From contig JAXGRA010000007.1 of the NCBI GenBank assembly GCA_040766135.1, positions 69,934-133,933 on the forward strand: a stretch of DNA of 64,000 nucleotides, written 5' to 3'. Positions 16,723 through 25,463 of this stretch are shown here, piece after piece; within the stretch, counting starts at the first letter, position 1, and every line of letters begins with the position of its first letter. The notes beneath the pieces are model-generated. The model did no database searches. It worked only from the letters and a program-made list of their open reading frames with translations, and was not told the origin of the DNA. The position numbers and the translations under genes are program-made. The DNA comes from JAGVSV01 sp040766135 (lineage in GTDB: Bacteria; Bacillota; Clostridia; Christensenellales; Aristaeellaceae).

Positions 16723-18205
16723 ACAAGTATACAACCCCGATGTCCTCAACTGCCTGGCCAACCTGTCCAATGATGAGGTGTTTACACCGCCCGAGGTGGT
16801 CAACAACATGCTGGACATGCTGCCTCCGCACCTGTTCCAAAGCCCGGACACCACTTTCCTTGACCCCGCCTGCAAAACCGGCGTGTTCCTGCGCGAAATC
16901 GCAAAGAGGCTTTTGATGGGCCTAAAGGATGCCATCCCCGATGAGGACGAGCGCCGCAAACATATCTTTACCAGGCAACTCTTTGGCATCGCCATTACCG
17001 AAATGACCAGCCTGCTTTCCCGCAGGAGCCTTTATTGCAGCAAATATGCCAACACCATCTATTCCATTGCCCCGTTTGACGATGTGGAGGGCAATATCCG
17101 CTTCAAAAACATGGAGCATTACTGGCAAGGCAACAGGTGCGGTTTCTGTGGTGCCAGCAAAGCCCAATATGACCGGGACAAGGGGTTGGAACAACATGCT
17201 TATGAATTCATTCACACCAGCAAACCGGAGGAGATTTTTAATATGAGATTTGATGTGATAATTGGTAATCCACCATATCAGATTAGTGATGGTGGTCATG
17301 GTGTTAGCGCACAGCCGATATATCATCACTTTGTTGAGCAAGCAAAGAAGTTGAATCCTCGTTATCTGACGATGATTATACCTTCAAGGTGGTTTGCTGG
17401 TGGTAAAGGACTCGATAAGTTCAGAGAACAGACCCTGAATGATAGTAGATTTCGCCAGCTTGTTGACTACGAAAATGCTACCGAATGTTTCCCTGGTGTA
17501 GATATTGCGGGAGGTATTTGCTATTTTCTATGGGACAGAGAAAACCCCGGTTTATGTCGTATTGACAATATAAAAAATGGTGAAAAATACTCTTCGGTTC
17601 GCAAATTGAACGAGTTTGACGTTTTAATTAGAGATGGTCGCTCAATCGAAATTATTCATAAGGTAACGGCAAAAGCAGAAAGAACGATGGATACTCAAGT
17701 TACAGCACGTAAACCGTTTGGTCTTGCGACAACAGCGCGGCCCACTAAATCTGGCAACCTTGTTTTGCGTTGGCAAAAAGGAGAAGGCCCCTATCCTAGC
17801 CATCTTATTACGTCTGGGCAAGAAATGATTGACGCTTATAAAGTGATTACTTCGTATGTTGGTTATGACCATGCAGGCAATCCTGACAAAGAAGGAATGC
17901 GAAGAATCTTTTCAAGGATTGATATTCTACCGCCAGGCTATATTTGTACAGAAACATATTTGGTGATTGGTGCTTACGATACAAAAATCAATGCTGAAAA
18001 TTTAGTCACATACATGAAAACCAAATTCTTCAGATTCCTTGTATCTCAGTTCATGTTTTCGCACCATATTACAAGAAATACTTATCGTCTTGTACCTATA
18101 CAAGACTTTTCCAAACCTTGGACTGATGAAGAACTCTATGCCAAGTATGGTCTTACAGATGAGGAAATCGCCTTTATTGAAAGCATGATTCGTCCCATGG
18201 ACTAA
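16706..18205 (+). CDS. Eco57I-type N6-adenine DNA methyltransferase, catalytic subunit
   Basis: A 499-residue methylase. It has DEVFTPPEVVNNMLDMLP, motif I FLDPACKTGVF (51-61), a possible zinc pair RCGFCG (144-149) and catalytic motif IV NPPYQ (188-192). Residues 200-480 would contain the target-recognition region. ATG 16706 is preceded by GGGAGGTG inside the upstream gene. Base composition changes sharply at about 17243, next to the NPPY codons: the 60 bases from 16801 contain 34 G+C, the 60 from 17341 only 25. The AT-rich style lasts until near the stop, suggesting a swapped specificity region. Neighbours: a methylase-like partner upstream and a GIY-YIG helicase 25 bases downstream. Confidence 0.85.
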   Translation: MSLLFEQVYNPDVLNCLANLSNDEVFTPPEVVNNMLDMLPPHLFQSPDTTFLDPACKTGVFLREIAKRLLMGLKDAIPDEDERRKHIFTRQLFGIAITEMTSLLSRRSLYCSKYANTIYSIAPFDDVEGNIRFKNMEHYWQGNRCGFCGASKAQYDRDKGLEQHAYEFIHTSKPEEIFNMRFDVIIGNPPYQISDGGHGVSAQPIYHHFVEQAKKLNPRYLTMIIPSRWFAGGKGLDKFREQTLNDSRFRQLVDYENATECFPGVDIAGGICYFLWDRENPGLCRIDNIKNGEKYSSVRKLNEFDVLIRDGRSIEIIHKVTAKAERTMDTQVTARKPFGLATTARPTKSGNLVLRWQKGEGPYPSHLITSGQEMIDAYKVITSYVGYDHAGNPDKEGMRRIFSRIDILPPGYICTETYLVIGAYDTKINAENLVTYMKTKFFRFLVSQFMFSHHITRNTYRLVPIQDFSKPWTDEELYAKYGLTDEEIAFIESMIRPMD

Positions 18206-18230
18206 GCATTATCCACAAACGGAGGACGCC

Positions 18231-21101
18231 ATGTCTGAAACCTTTTTCCCCACCCGCACCGCCACCCGCCCCATGATTTATGCCTACAGTGACAGGGGTT
18301 ATCCGGGCAAGCTGAAAATCGGCTACACGGGCATCAATGTGGAGCAGCGGGTGCGGCAGCAGTATCCGGTAAAAATGCCGTCCCCAAAGCCCTATACCAT
18401 TGTGTTTCAGGGCACAGCCATGCGCCCGGAGGGTGACATCTTTTTGGACACCGCCGTGCATGAACACTTAGAAAAACGCGGTTTTGTCCGGGAGGGCGAG
18501 TGGTTTACCTGCACCAAGCAGGATGTGGAGGCCGCCTATCTGGCCGTGATGAACCGCACGGACAACGTGGAAAACCGCACCCGTGATTTTTGCATGCGCC
18601 CGGAGCAAAAAGCCGCCGTGCAGCGCACCATGGAATATTTCAAGCGCATTGCCGAAGAAAACAGGGAAAAGGGCGAGCACCGCATCCCCAAATTTTTGTG
18701 GAATGCCAAGATGCGCTTTGGCAAAACGTTCGCCACCTATCAGCTTGCCAAGCGGATGGGCTTTACCAAGGTGCTGGTGCTTACCTTCAAGCCCGCCGTG
18801 CAAAGCGCCTGGCACGAAGACCTGATGACGCACCTTGATTTTGAGGGGTGGCAATTCACCAGCCGCCATCCAGATGACATGCCGTATGAGCAGCTTGACC
18901 AAAACCGACCGTTTGTGTGCTTTGGTTCCTTTCAGGATTATTTGGGGGTAGACCGGGCCACGGGCGGCATCAAGGCCAACAATGAATGGGTGCATATCAC
19001 CAACTGGGACATGGTGGTGTTTGACGAATATCACTTTGGTGCCTGGAAAGAAAACGCCAGGGGCTTGTTTGAACCGGATGATGAAGAAAAGAATGTGGAT
19101 GAGGATTTGGAAACCTATCAGCGCGGCAACGCCTATGATGAAAGCTTCCTGCCCATCACAACCGACCATTACCTTTTCCTGTCCGGCACGCCTTTCCGTG
19201 CGCTGAACAGCGGCGAATTTATTGAGGAGCAGATTTATAGCTGGACCTATGCCGATGAGCAGCAAAGCAAGCGGGACTGGGTGGAACCGCCCCCCAACCC
19301 TTATGCTGCCCTGCCGCGCATGGTGATGATGGTATACCGCATCCCGGACAGCATTCGGGGCATTGCGTCCCGGGGGGAATATAATGAGTTTGACCTCAAT
19401 GAGTTTTTTGCCGCCGAGGGCACAGGAAAGGATGCCCGCTTCAAGCGCATGGACGATGTGCAGAAATGGCTGAACCTTATCCGGGGTGCCTATCTGCCCA
19501 CCGCCGAAGAAGACCTGAAATTAGGCGCGGAAAAGCCGCCGATGCCCTATTCCGACGCAAACCTGCTGGGCGTTTTGACGCATACCCTGTGGCTGCTGCC
19601 CAACGTGGCCAGCTGCTATGCCATGGCAAACCTTTTAAAAGCCCGGCAGAATGTGTTCTACCATGATTACACCGTCAATGTGGCCGCAGGGCCACAGGCA
19701 GGCATCGGTTTGGCAGCGCTGGAAAAGATTATGCCCTCCATGCACGACCCGCTCAACAGCAAGACCATCACGCTTTCCTGCGGCAAGCTGACCACCGGGG
19801 TAACGGTAAGGCCCTGGACAGGGGTATTCATGCTGCGCAATCTGAAAAGCCCTGAAACCTATTTCCAAACGGCCTTCCGGGTGCAAAGCCCCTGGACGGC
19901 TAAGCTGGAAGACGGCACGGAGGAAATCATCAAAAAGGAATGCTACCTGTTTGACTTTGCCTTAGACCGGGCGCTGCATCAGGTGGCCGATTACAGCTGC
20001 CGCCTGAACCCGGAGCCTGTGAACCCAGAAGTGAAGGTAGGAGAGTTCCTGAATTTCCTGCCTGTGTTGGCGTATGACGGCAGCACCATGACCGCCATCA
20101 ACGCCACCAACCTGCTGGACTTTACCACCGCAGGCACCAGCGCCACCCTGCTTGCCCGCCGCTGGCAAAGCGCCCTGCTGGTCAACGTGGACAATGACAC
20201 CCTTTCGCGGCTGCTGGCCAGCCCGGAAGCCATGGAAGCGCTGATGAAAATTGAGGGGTTCCGCGCCCTGAACCAGGACATTGAAACCATCATCAACAAA
20301 TCGGAGGATGTCAAAAAGGCAAAGAAGTCCGGCAGGGAGCTTAGCAAAAAGGAAAAGAGGGAGCTTTCGGAGGCCGAGAAGGAATATAAGAGCAAGCGCA
20401 AACAAATTCAGGAAAAACTGATCAAGTTTGCTACCCGGATTCCCATCTTTATGTACCTGACAGACTATCGAGAGCAGAGGCTGACCGATGTAATCACCCA
20501 GCTTGAGCCATCGTTGTTTACAAAGGTAACGGGGTTGACGGTGCAGGATTTTGACAAGCTGGTATCTTTGGGCGTATTCAATGAATCGTTGATGAACGAA
20601 GCCATCTATAAGTTCCGCCGCTATGAGGAATCCAGCCTGTCCTATGCCGGGGTCAACATGCATGAAGGTGAATCCGTCGGCCTGTTCAGCACCACGCTGA
20701 CACGGGCAGACTATGACCTGCTGAGCCAGCAGCAACAGGCATCCATTGAGCCGCCCGCCCGCAGCGACGATGATAAACCCGAACCTGCTGCCCCCACAAA
20801 AGCCAGGGACGGTGAAGACGATGACACGGACGAGATGGAGGAGATGGATGAGGTAACCGCTTCCGTACCAAAGGCGGTGCCTGTTCCTCCAACGATTGAT
20901 GATTCTCCGCCTGCCGCAACCTATGATTTTCCAGGGGCTGTTGTGGGTGCAAAAGTGCGCCATACAACGCTTGGCGAAGGCGAAATCATCAGCATTACAT
21001 CACGGTATGTAACCTGTATGCTGCGGGGAACAAAGAGGATGTTCGCTTATCCGGGCATCTTTGAGGACGGACGGCTGGCAATTATCCAGCCCAAGCAGTA
21101 A
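18231..21101 (+). CDS. GIY-YIG (T5orf172)-SF2 helicase fusion, restriction-like effector
   Basis: A 956-residue protein. Residues about 14-112 match a T5orf172/MUG113 GIY-YIG nuclease: MIYAYSDRGYPGKLKIGYTG, VEQRVRQQ, then AVHEHLEKRGFVREGEWF with the candidate catalytic Glu. An SF2 helicase follows: Q/Walker A NAKMRFGKT (around 158-166), DEYH box (265-268), SGTP (near 318) and QTAFRVQSPW (motif VI). Residues about 690-740 are a charged coiled coil; an acidic linker precedes a C-terminal GAKVRHTTLGEGEI module like those on UvrD/PcrA tails. With the two upstream methylase genes it forms an apparent restriction-modification or defence unit in which the helicase translocates and the GIY-YIG domain cuts. 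Activity is inferred. Confidence 0.8.
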   Translation: MSETFFPTRTATRPMIYAYSDRGYPGKLKIGYTGINVEQRVRQQYPVKMPSPKPYTIVFQGTAMRPEGDIFLDTAVHEHLEKRGFVREGEWFTCTKQDVEAAYLAVMNRTDNVENRTRDFCMRPEQKAAVQRTMEYFKRIAEENREKGEHRIPKFLWNAKMRFGKTFATYQLAKRMGFTKVLVLTFKPAVQSAWHEDLMTHLDFEGWQFTSRHPDDMPYEQLDQNRPFVCFGSFQDYLGVDRATGGIKANNEWVHITNWDMVVFDEYHFGAWKENARGLFEPDDEEKNVDEDLETYQRGNAYDESFLPITTDHYLFLSGTPFRALNSGEFIEEQIYSWTYADEQQSKRDWVEPPPNPYAALPRMVMMVYRIPDSIRGIASRGEYNEFDLNEFFAAEGTGKDARFKRMDDVQKWLNLIRGAYLPTAEEDLKLGAEKPPMPYSDANLLGVLTHTLWLLPNVASCYAMANLLKARQNVFYHDYTVNVAAGPQAGIGLAALEKIMPSMHDPLNSKTITLSCGKLTTGVTVRPWTGVFMLRNLKSPETYFQTAFRVQSPWTAKLEDGTEEIIKKECYLFDFALDRALHQVADYSCRLNPEPVNPEVKVGEFLNFLPVLAYDGSTMTAINATNLLDFTTAGTSATLLARRWQSALLVNVDNDTLSRLLASPEAMEALMKIEGFRALNQDIETIINKSEDVKKAKKSGRELSKKEKRELSEAEKEYKSKRKQIQEKLIKFATRIPIFMYLTDYREQRLTDVITQLEPSLFTKVTGLTVQDFDKLVSLGVFNESLMNEAIYKFRRYEESSLSYAGVNMHEGESVGLFSTTLTRADYDLLSQQQQASIEPPARSDDDKPEPAAPTKARDGEDDDTDEMEEMDEVTASVPKAVPVPPTIDDSPPAATYDFPGAVVGAKVRHTTLGEGEIISITSRYVTCMLRGTKRMFAYPGIFEDGRLAIIQPKQ

Positions 21102-21124
21102 GACCAACAGAAAGGGGCAAAACT

Positions 21125-21958
21125 ATGCGGTTAGGCGGTGCATTGTTTGGCAAATTCAGCAGCCCGGAGAAATGGGCGCAGGCGGCGCTTCGCGCCGGAT
21201 ACCGGGCGGTGTATTTCCCGGTGGATTATACTGCATCGCTTAGGTTGATTGATGGTTTCGTGCGCGCGGCGCAGGCCGCGGATTTGGTCATCGCCGAGGT
21301 GGGCGTGTGGAACAACCCGCTGGACAGCGACCCGGAAAAGCGCGAGCAGAACATCCAGCACGCCATCCGGCAGCTGGAGCTGGCGGACTATGTGGGCGCG
21401 CGCTGCTGTGTGAACATCGCAGGCTCCTACGCCCAGCAGTGGGACGGCCCGCACCCGGACAACCTGACCGAGCGCGGGTTTGAGGACATCGTGCGCACCA
21501 CCCAGCGCATCCTAGATGTCGTCAATCCCCGGCACAGCGCCTATACGCTGGAGCCCATGCCGTATCTTTACCCGGACACGGCGGACAATTATGTGCGGCT
21601 GCTGGCGGCCATTGACCGCCCCGGCTTTGCCGCGCACCTGGATCCGGTCAACATCATCTCCAGCCCGCAAAAATACTACCAAAACGGGGAAATTATCCGC
21701 GAGTGGTTCGACAAATTAGGCCCGCACATCCGCAGCTGTCACGCCAAGGACATCGTGCTGCGCAGCAACCTTACCGTGCACCTGGATGAATGCCGCCCCG
21801 GCACCGGCGGGCTGGACTACCGGGCGTACCTTACGTGCCTGAACCAGCTGGACAAGGATACCCCGATGATGTTAGAGCACATGAGCGCCCCGGAAGACTA
21901 CGCGCAGGCAGCACAATATATCAGCGCCATCGCCCGTGAATTGGGCATTGCCGTGTGA
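21125..21958 (+). CDS. Sugar phosphate isomerase/epimerase (xylose-isomerase-like TIM barrel)
   Basis: A 277-residue AP-endonuclease-2/xylose-isomerase-like TIM barrel. Likely metal ligands: Glu in YTLEPMPYLYPD, Asp/His in AAHLDPVNIIS, His in SCHAKDIVL and Glu in MLEHMSAPEDY. The family includes IolE/IolI, tagatose and hydroxypyruvate isomerases; the substrate is not evident. It starts 23 bases after the helicase gene and may be cotranscribed, but nothing links it to DNA modification; it more likely marks the edge of that insertion. GC-rich like the general chromosome. Confidence 0.75.
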   Translation: MRLGGALFGKFSSPEKWAQAALRAGYRAVYFPVDYTASLRLIDGFVRAAQAADLVIAEVGVWNNPLDSDPEKREQNIQHAIRQLELADYVGARCCVNIAGSYAQQWDGPHPDNLTERGFEDIVRTTQRILDVVNPRHSAYTLEPMPYLYPDTADNYVRLLAAIDRPGFAAHLDPVNIISSPQKYYQNGEIIREWFDKLGPHIRSCHAKDIVLRSNLTVHLDECRPGTGGLDYRAYLTCLNQLDKDTPMMLEHMSAPEDYAQAAQYISAIARELGIAV

Positions 21959-22421
21959 TGTGAAAAAATGAAAACATCATAAACATCAAAGAAAATTTTG
22001 TCTGTATCCTTATCTGTTCATCTGTGGTTCGGTTTGTAGAGCTGGCGATACAAGTGTTAAAGGGTAAGCATGTCTCGTTTCTTGCCTCACAATCAATCAA
22101 ATCATTGCTTATTGTAGGATAAAGGCTGCGCATTTGTGAACAATATCGTGAAATAAATTGACAAAGTTTCAAGTTTTAATATAGTATATATGTAAAGGAA
22201 AAATAATGAGCTATGGCAACTACAATCTCCCCAGATAATGAAAGGAGAGCTGCGAACCCAAACACATCAAAAAAGAAGATTGTATGACAATGAAAACAAA
22301 GCCAAAAGACCGTCGGCAAAAAAGCGAAACAGTTTGTAGAAGCTGAAAAGGACTGGATGGGCGTTGATTGCGGCTGGGAAGCGGAAAGACGTATCTTCAT
22401 AATTATCTAGGAGGAAATGAG
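21959..22421. other. AT-rich 463-base intergenic region upstream of pyruvate kinase
   Basis: No gene-sized ORF is convincing. The first 200 bases are AT-rich with no feature I recognise. A promoter lies at 22158-22185 and is followed by a leader of about 230 bases. The leader holds a 10-codon ORF (22206-22238, MSYGNYNLPR) preceded by AAGGAA, and two further tiny ORFs. I could not match it to T-box, c-di-GMP, ydaO or other riboswitch cores. The region may also be remnant DNA brought in with pyk. Confidence 0.4.
22158..22185 (+). promoter_or_regulatory. Sigma-70-type promoter for pyruvate kinase
   Basis: TTGACA (22158-22163) and TATAGT (22180-22185) with a 16-base spacer; a second TATATA overlaps downstream. 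It is the only strong promoter match in the 460 bases before pyk and implies a leader of about 230 bases. Confidence 0.65.
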
Positions 22422-24185
22422 ATGATGAACGGATTTAAAAGAACAAAAATAGTCTGCACCATAGGCCCTGCATCTGATGACAGGGAAACGCTCGGCAAAA
22501 TGATAGACAATGGCATGGACGTATGCAGGCTCAACTTTTCGCATGGAACACATGAAGACCACCAGAAGAGAATCGACACAATCAAAGAAATAAGACGCCA
22601 AAAAGGCGTGCCCGTAGCGATCCTTGTGGATACAAGAGGCCCGGAAATCAGAACAGGAGATTTTGAAGCAAAAGACATACAGCTTGAGGTGGGGCAGGAC
22701 TTTACCATTACGATGGATGACATTGTAGGGAATAAGGAAAGATGCACCGTAACGTACAAGGAGCTTGTAAAAGATATATCTGTCGGAGACAGAATATTGA
22801 TAGATGACGGCCTGATAGAGTTGCTCGTCAAAGAAGTTACCGAAAAAGATATACTATGTAAAGTGATCAATCCAGGGTTTATAAACAACAGGAAAGGCCT
22901 TAATATTCCCGGGGTAAAGATCAATTTGCCCGCCATTACGGCCAAGGACGAAAGCGATATTATATTCAGCATAGAAAATGAAATCGACTATATCGCAGCA
23001 TCATTCGTAAGAACAGCCAGGGACGTCATTCAAATCAAAGAAATACTTGAAAAAAACGGCGGCAAAAAAATAAAAATAATCGCCAAAATAGAAAATCAGG
23101 AAGGCCTGGACAATATTGCGGAGATCCTTGACGTTGCCGACGGCATCATGATCGCCCGGGGAGACCTTGGCGTGGAAGTGCCTACCGAACAGATGCCCAT
23201 GCTGCAAAAAGAACTTATCATTGCCTGCAACAAAATTTCCAAACCTGTAATCGTAGCCACACAGATGCTGGATTCCATGATAAGAAATCCGAGACCTACA
23301 AGGGCGGAAGTAACAGACGTTGCAAACGCAATATTGGACGGCACGGATGCAATCATGCTTTCGGGAGAGACGGCCGCAGGAAACTATCCTGTCCAAGCGG
23401 TAGAAACGATGAATAGAATCGCATACGCCGCAGAGAGCACGATAGATTATGATGACAACCTTCATAATAAAAAACACGATAAACAAAAAACAATAACAAA
23501 CGCAATTTCGCACGCTACCTGCATTACGGCATCCGATTTGAAAGCGAAGGCAATCATTACAGCAACAGCAGGCGGATATACTGCGCGAATGGTATCGTCT
23601 TACAGGCCCCAATCTCCTATTATTGCATCAACCAATGACGAAAGGACTTATACGCAGATGAATCTTCTGTGGGGAGTAATCCCCATAAAAGGCCCTGCGC
23701 TAACCGGCACCGAAGAATTGCTGCGAAGCGCTGTAGATGAAGCAATCTTGCAGGGGCATATCCAGGAAGGCGACCTGGTCGTTATAACGGCAGGGGTGCC
23801 TGTAGGAAAAGCCGGCAACACAAACCTGGTAAGGGTTCACATCGCCATGAAGATTATTGTTCAGGGCATCGGGGTGGGGAACAGCAAATGCTCCGGTAAA
23901 GCGCAAATCGTAACCCCCGCAACATCGCCTCAAATGTTCCAGAAAGGCAATATACTCGTAGCTTCAACCACGAATAAAGATATCATGAAAATGGTGGTAA
24001 AAGCTTCCGCTATCGTTATCGAATCGGACGAAATATCATCAGACGCCGCCATCGCCGGATTGAACTTAGGCCTTCCTGTAATTGTGGCTGCAAAAGATGC
24101 TACCACACTGATCAAAGACGGAGACATCGTGACGGTCGATGCGGAATTCGGCAGGGTATATTCCGGCGAATTAAGCATGCTGTAA
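22422..24185 (+). CDS. pyk: Pyruvate kinase with C-terminal PEP-utiliser-like domain
   Basis: A 587-residue pyruvate kinase converting PEP and ADP to pyruvate and ATP. N-terminal RTKIVCTIGPAS, the catalytic segment IKIIAKIENQEG, MIARGDLGVEVP and GTDAIMLSGETAAGNYP are all intact. The C-terminal about 110 residues (GKAQIVTPATSPQMF to VYSGELSML) are the extra domain found in Bacillus and clostridial enzymes. The start ATG 22422 follows TAGGAGG. Codon use is striking: many ATA, AGA, AAA and GGA codons, quite unlike the GC-rich neighbours, so recent horizontal acquisition is likely. A bidirectional terminator separates it from marR. Confidence 0.95.
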   Translation: MMNGFKRTKIVCTIGPASDDRETLGKMIDNGMDVCRLNFSHGTHEDHQKRIDTIKEIRRQKGVPVAILVDTRGPEIRTGDFEAKDIQLEVGQDFTITMDDIVGNKERCTVTYKELVKDISVGDRILIDDGLIELLVKEVTEKDILCKVINPGFINNRKGLNIPGVKINLPAITAKDESDIIFSIENEIDYIAASFVRTARDVIQIKEILEKNGGKKIKIIAKIENQEGLDNIAEILDVADGIMIARGDLGVEVPTEQMPMLQKELIIACNKISKPVIVATQMLDSMIRNPRPTRAEVTDVANAILDGTDAIMLSGETAAGNYPVQAVETMNRIAYAAESTIDYDDNLHNKKHDKQKTITNAISHATCITASDLKAKAIITATAGGYTARMVSSYRPQSPIIASTNDERTYTQMNLLWGVIPIKGPALTGTEELLRSAVDEAILQGHIQEGDLVVITAGVPVGKAGNTNLVRVHIAMKIIVQGIGVGNSKCSGKAQIVTPATSPQMFQKGNILVASTTNKDIMKMVVKASAIVIESDEISSDAAIAGLNLGLPVIVAAKDATTLIKDGDIVTVDAEFGRVYSGELSML

Positions 24186-24334
24186 ACTTTCCTGAATTCA
24201 TAAGCAGCAGCAATTATCCCGCATGCAGATATACTGGGAATGCGCCGTTCATGCACTCCGACACCCTAAAAACCCAGCATTAAAACCAGTCGGAGAGTCG
24301 GGCCTCCCTAAAAGCCTGGATACATTGCATTTGA

Positions 24335-24364
24335 AAAACCGCCGACATGTTGTCCGGCGGTTTT
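24335..24364. terminator. Bidirectional terminator between pyk and the MarR gene
   Basis: A perfect 10-bp inverted repeat (AAAACCGCCG / CGGCGGTTTT, 10-base loop) gives a T-run on both strands, serving the convergent pyk and MarR genes. Confidence 0.8.
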
Positions 24365-24371
24365 GCTATGA

Positions 24372-24821
24372 CTATATCTCCTCTGGTATGGGTATTCTTT
24401 GCAGCAAGGTGTTGATGGTATCAAAACTATCCAGCAACTGCTGACGCTGTGCATCGGTCAGAGGCTGCATGGAGGCCATGATGCGTTGGATGCTACGCGC
24501 CTCAAAATCTGCCAGGTATGCCTTAGCCCGCTCGGTCACATACACGTCCACACTGCGCCGGTCGCGGGTGGAGCGCTCTCTGCGCACATAGCCCTTGTCC
24601 TCCAGCTGGTCAACAATGCGAGTAATCTGTTGTTTGAGTATGCCGGTATGCTCCGCCAACGCCGACATAGCAATACCTCCACGGACTGCTATGATACCCA
24701 GCACCAAAAATTGTGATTTGGTAAAATCCCCCTCAAAGACACCGGCCATCAGCGCAGCGATGCGCGGCCAGTATAGGCGGTGAAATTCGGTTATGGTGCT
24801 GCCCAGTGTTTGTGGCTGCAT
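24372..24821 (-). CDS. MarR-family transcriptional regulator
   Basis: A 149-residue winged-helix regulator. The HTH is in GGIAMSALAEHTGILKQQIT (about 47-66) and the wing in RRERSTRDRRSVDVYVT (about 80-96), flanked by dimerisation helices at both ends. Such proteins usually repress a neighbouring gene and respond to a small ligand. The obvious candidate target is the HEAT-repeat gene divergent from it; direct TAATCAT repeats lie between. The ligand is unknown. Confidence 0.85.
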   Translation of the reverse strand: MQPQTLGSTITEFHRLYWPRIAALMAGVFEGDFTKSQFLVLGIIAVRGGIAMSALAEHTGILKQQITRIVDQLEDKGYVRRERSTRDRRSVDVYVTERAKAYLADFEARSIQRIMASMQPLTDAQRQQLLDSFDTINTLLQRIPIPEEI

Positions 24822-24912
24822 ATATTACCTTTCTGTGTAAAAACGTACAATCTTCGACCCATGCTGCACAGACCTTGACAGCAACGGCAGAAGTGTTTAT
24901 ACTTCAAATTAG

Positions 24913-24930
24913 TAATCATTTGTTAATCAT
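24913..24930. promoter_or_regulatory. Possible MarR operator (direct TAATCAT repeats)
   Basis: TAATCAT occurs at 24913-24919 and again at 24924-24930, 11 bases apart, and an inverted TGATTAC follows at 24954-24960. It sits in the divergent MarR/HEAT gap. Evidence is only repetition in an AT-rich stretch. Confidence 0.3.
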
Positions 24931-25016
24931 CCTGTTTGGGGACAATAAGCGTTTGATTACATTCATATCATAGCGTCAGCCTATCGGGCTGTCAAACAAT
25001 AAAGGAGGAAATCCAC

Positions 25017-25349
25017 ATGTTCGGTAGCAAAGTAAGCAAACTTGAAAAGTACGTAGCCAAGAACAAGCCTAAGAAAATCATCCCCCTGCTGAACAACAAG
25101 GATGAAAGCGTTGTGCTGAAAGCCATTGAAGCGCTGGGCCGCTGCCGTGACGAGGACGCGTTCAACGTGCTGGTGCCGCTGGTGCACAACGGCAACGAGA
25201 AGGTACGCCACGCCGCCGTGCTGGCCCTGGGCAATACCGGCCGCGGCAAAGCCCGCGTGCATCTGGAACATCAGCGCCAGGTAGAAACCAGCGAGGCCGT
25301 TAAGGAAGCCATTGCCCAGGCACTAACCAACGTACCCAAGTCGCATTGA
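25017..25349 (+). CDS. Small HEAT-repeat protein
   Basis: A 110-residue protein of three HEAT/PBS-lyase-type helical repeats: KKIIPLLNNKDESVVLKAIEAL, EDAFNVLVPLVHNGNEKVRHAA and AVLALGNTGRGKARVHLEHQ. Such repeats make protein-protein scaffolds, and no catalytic residues are present. It has a strong AGGAGG site and stands alone, divergent from the MarR gene. The partner is unknown; phycobilin-lyase function is not implied. Confidence 0.75.
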   Translation: MFGSKVSKLEKYVAKNKPKKIIPLLNNKDESVVLKAIEALGRCRDEDAFNVLVPLVHNGNEKVRHAAVLALGNTGRGKARVHLEHQRQVETSEAVKEAIAQALTNVPKSH

Positions 25350-25463
25350 TTTAACATATATTGGGATATACTACATTAAATAACAAGATGATGATGAAGA
25401 TCTGCAGCAGTTTCAGACGGTTTTAGGGTTAGAGTACGCTCGCTCACGCTGAAAAAAGAAAAC

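Noticed and set aside
21125..21958. Isomerase gene as fourth member of the DNA-modification system
   Set aside because: Sugar-isomerase family, chromosome-like composition, and no functional link to DNA processing.
22186..22421. c-di-GMP or T-box riboswitch before pyk
   Set aside because: Short AAAGCC-like strings occur, but the required conserved cores and order are missing.
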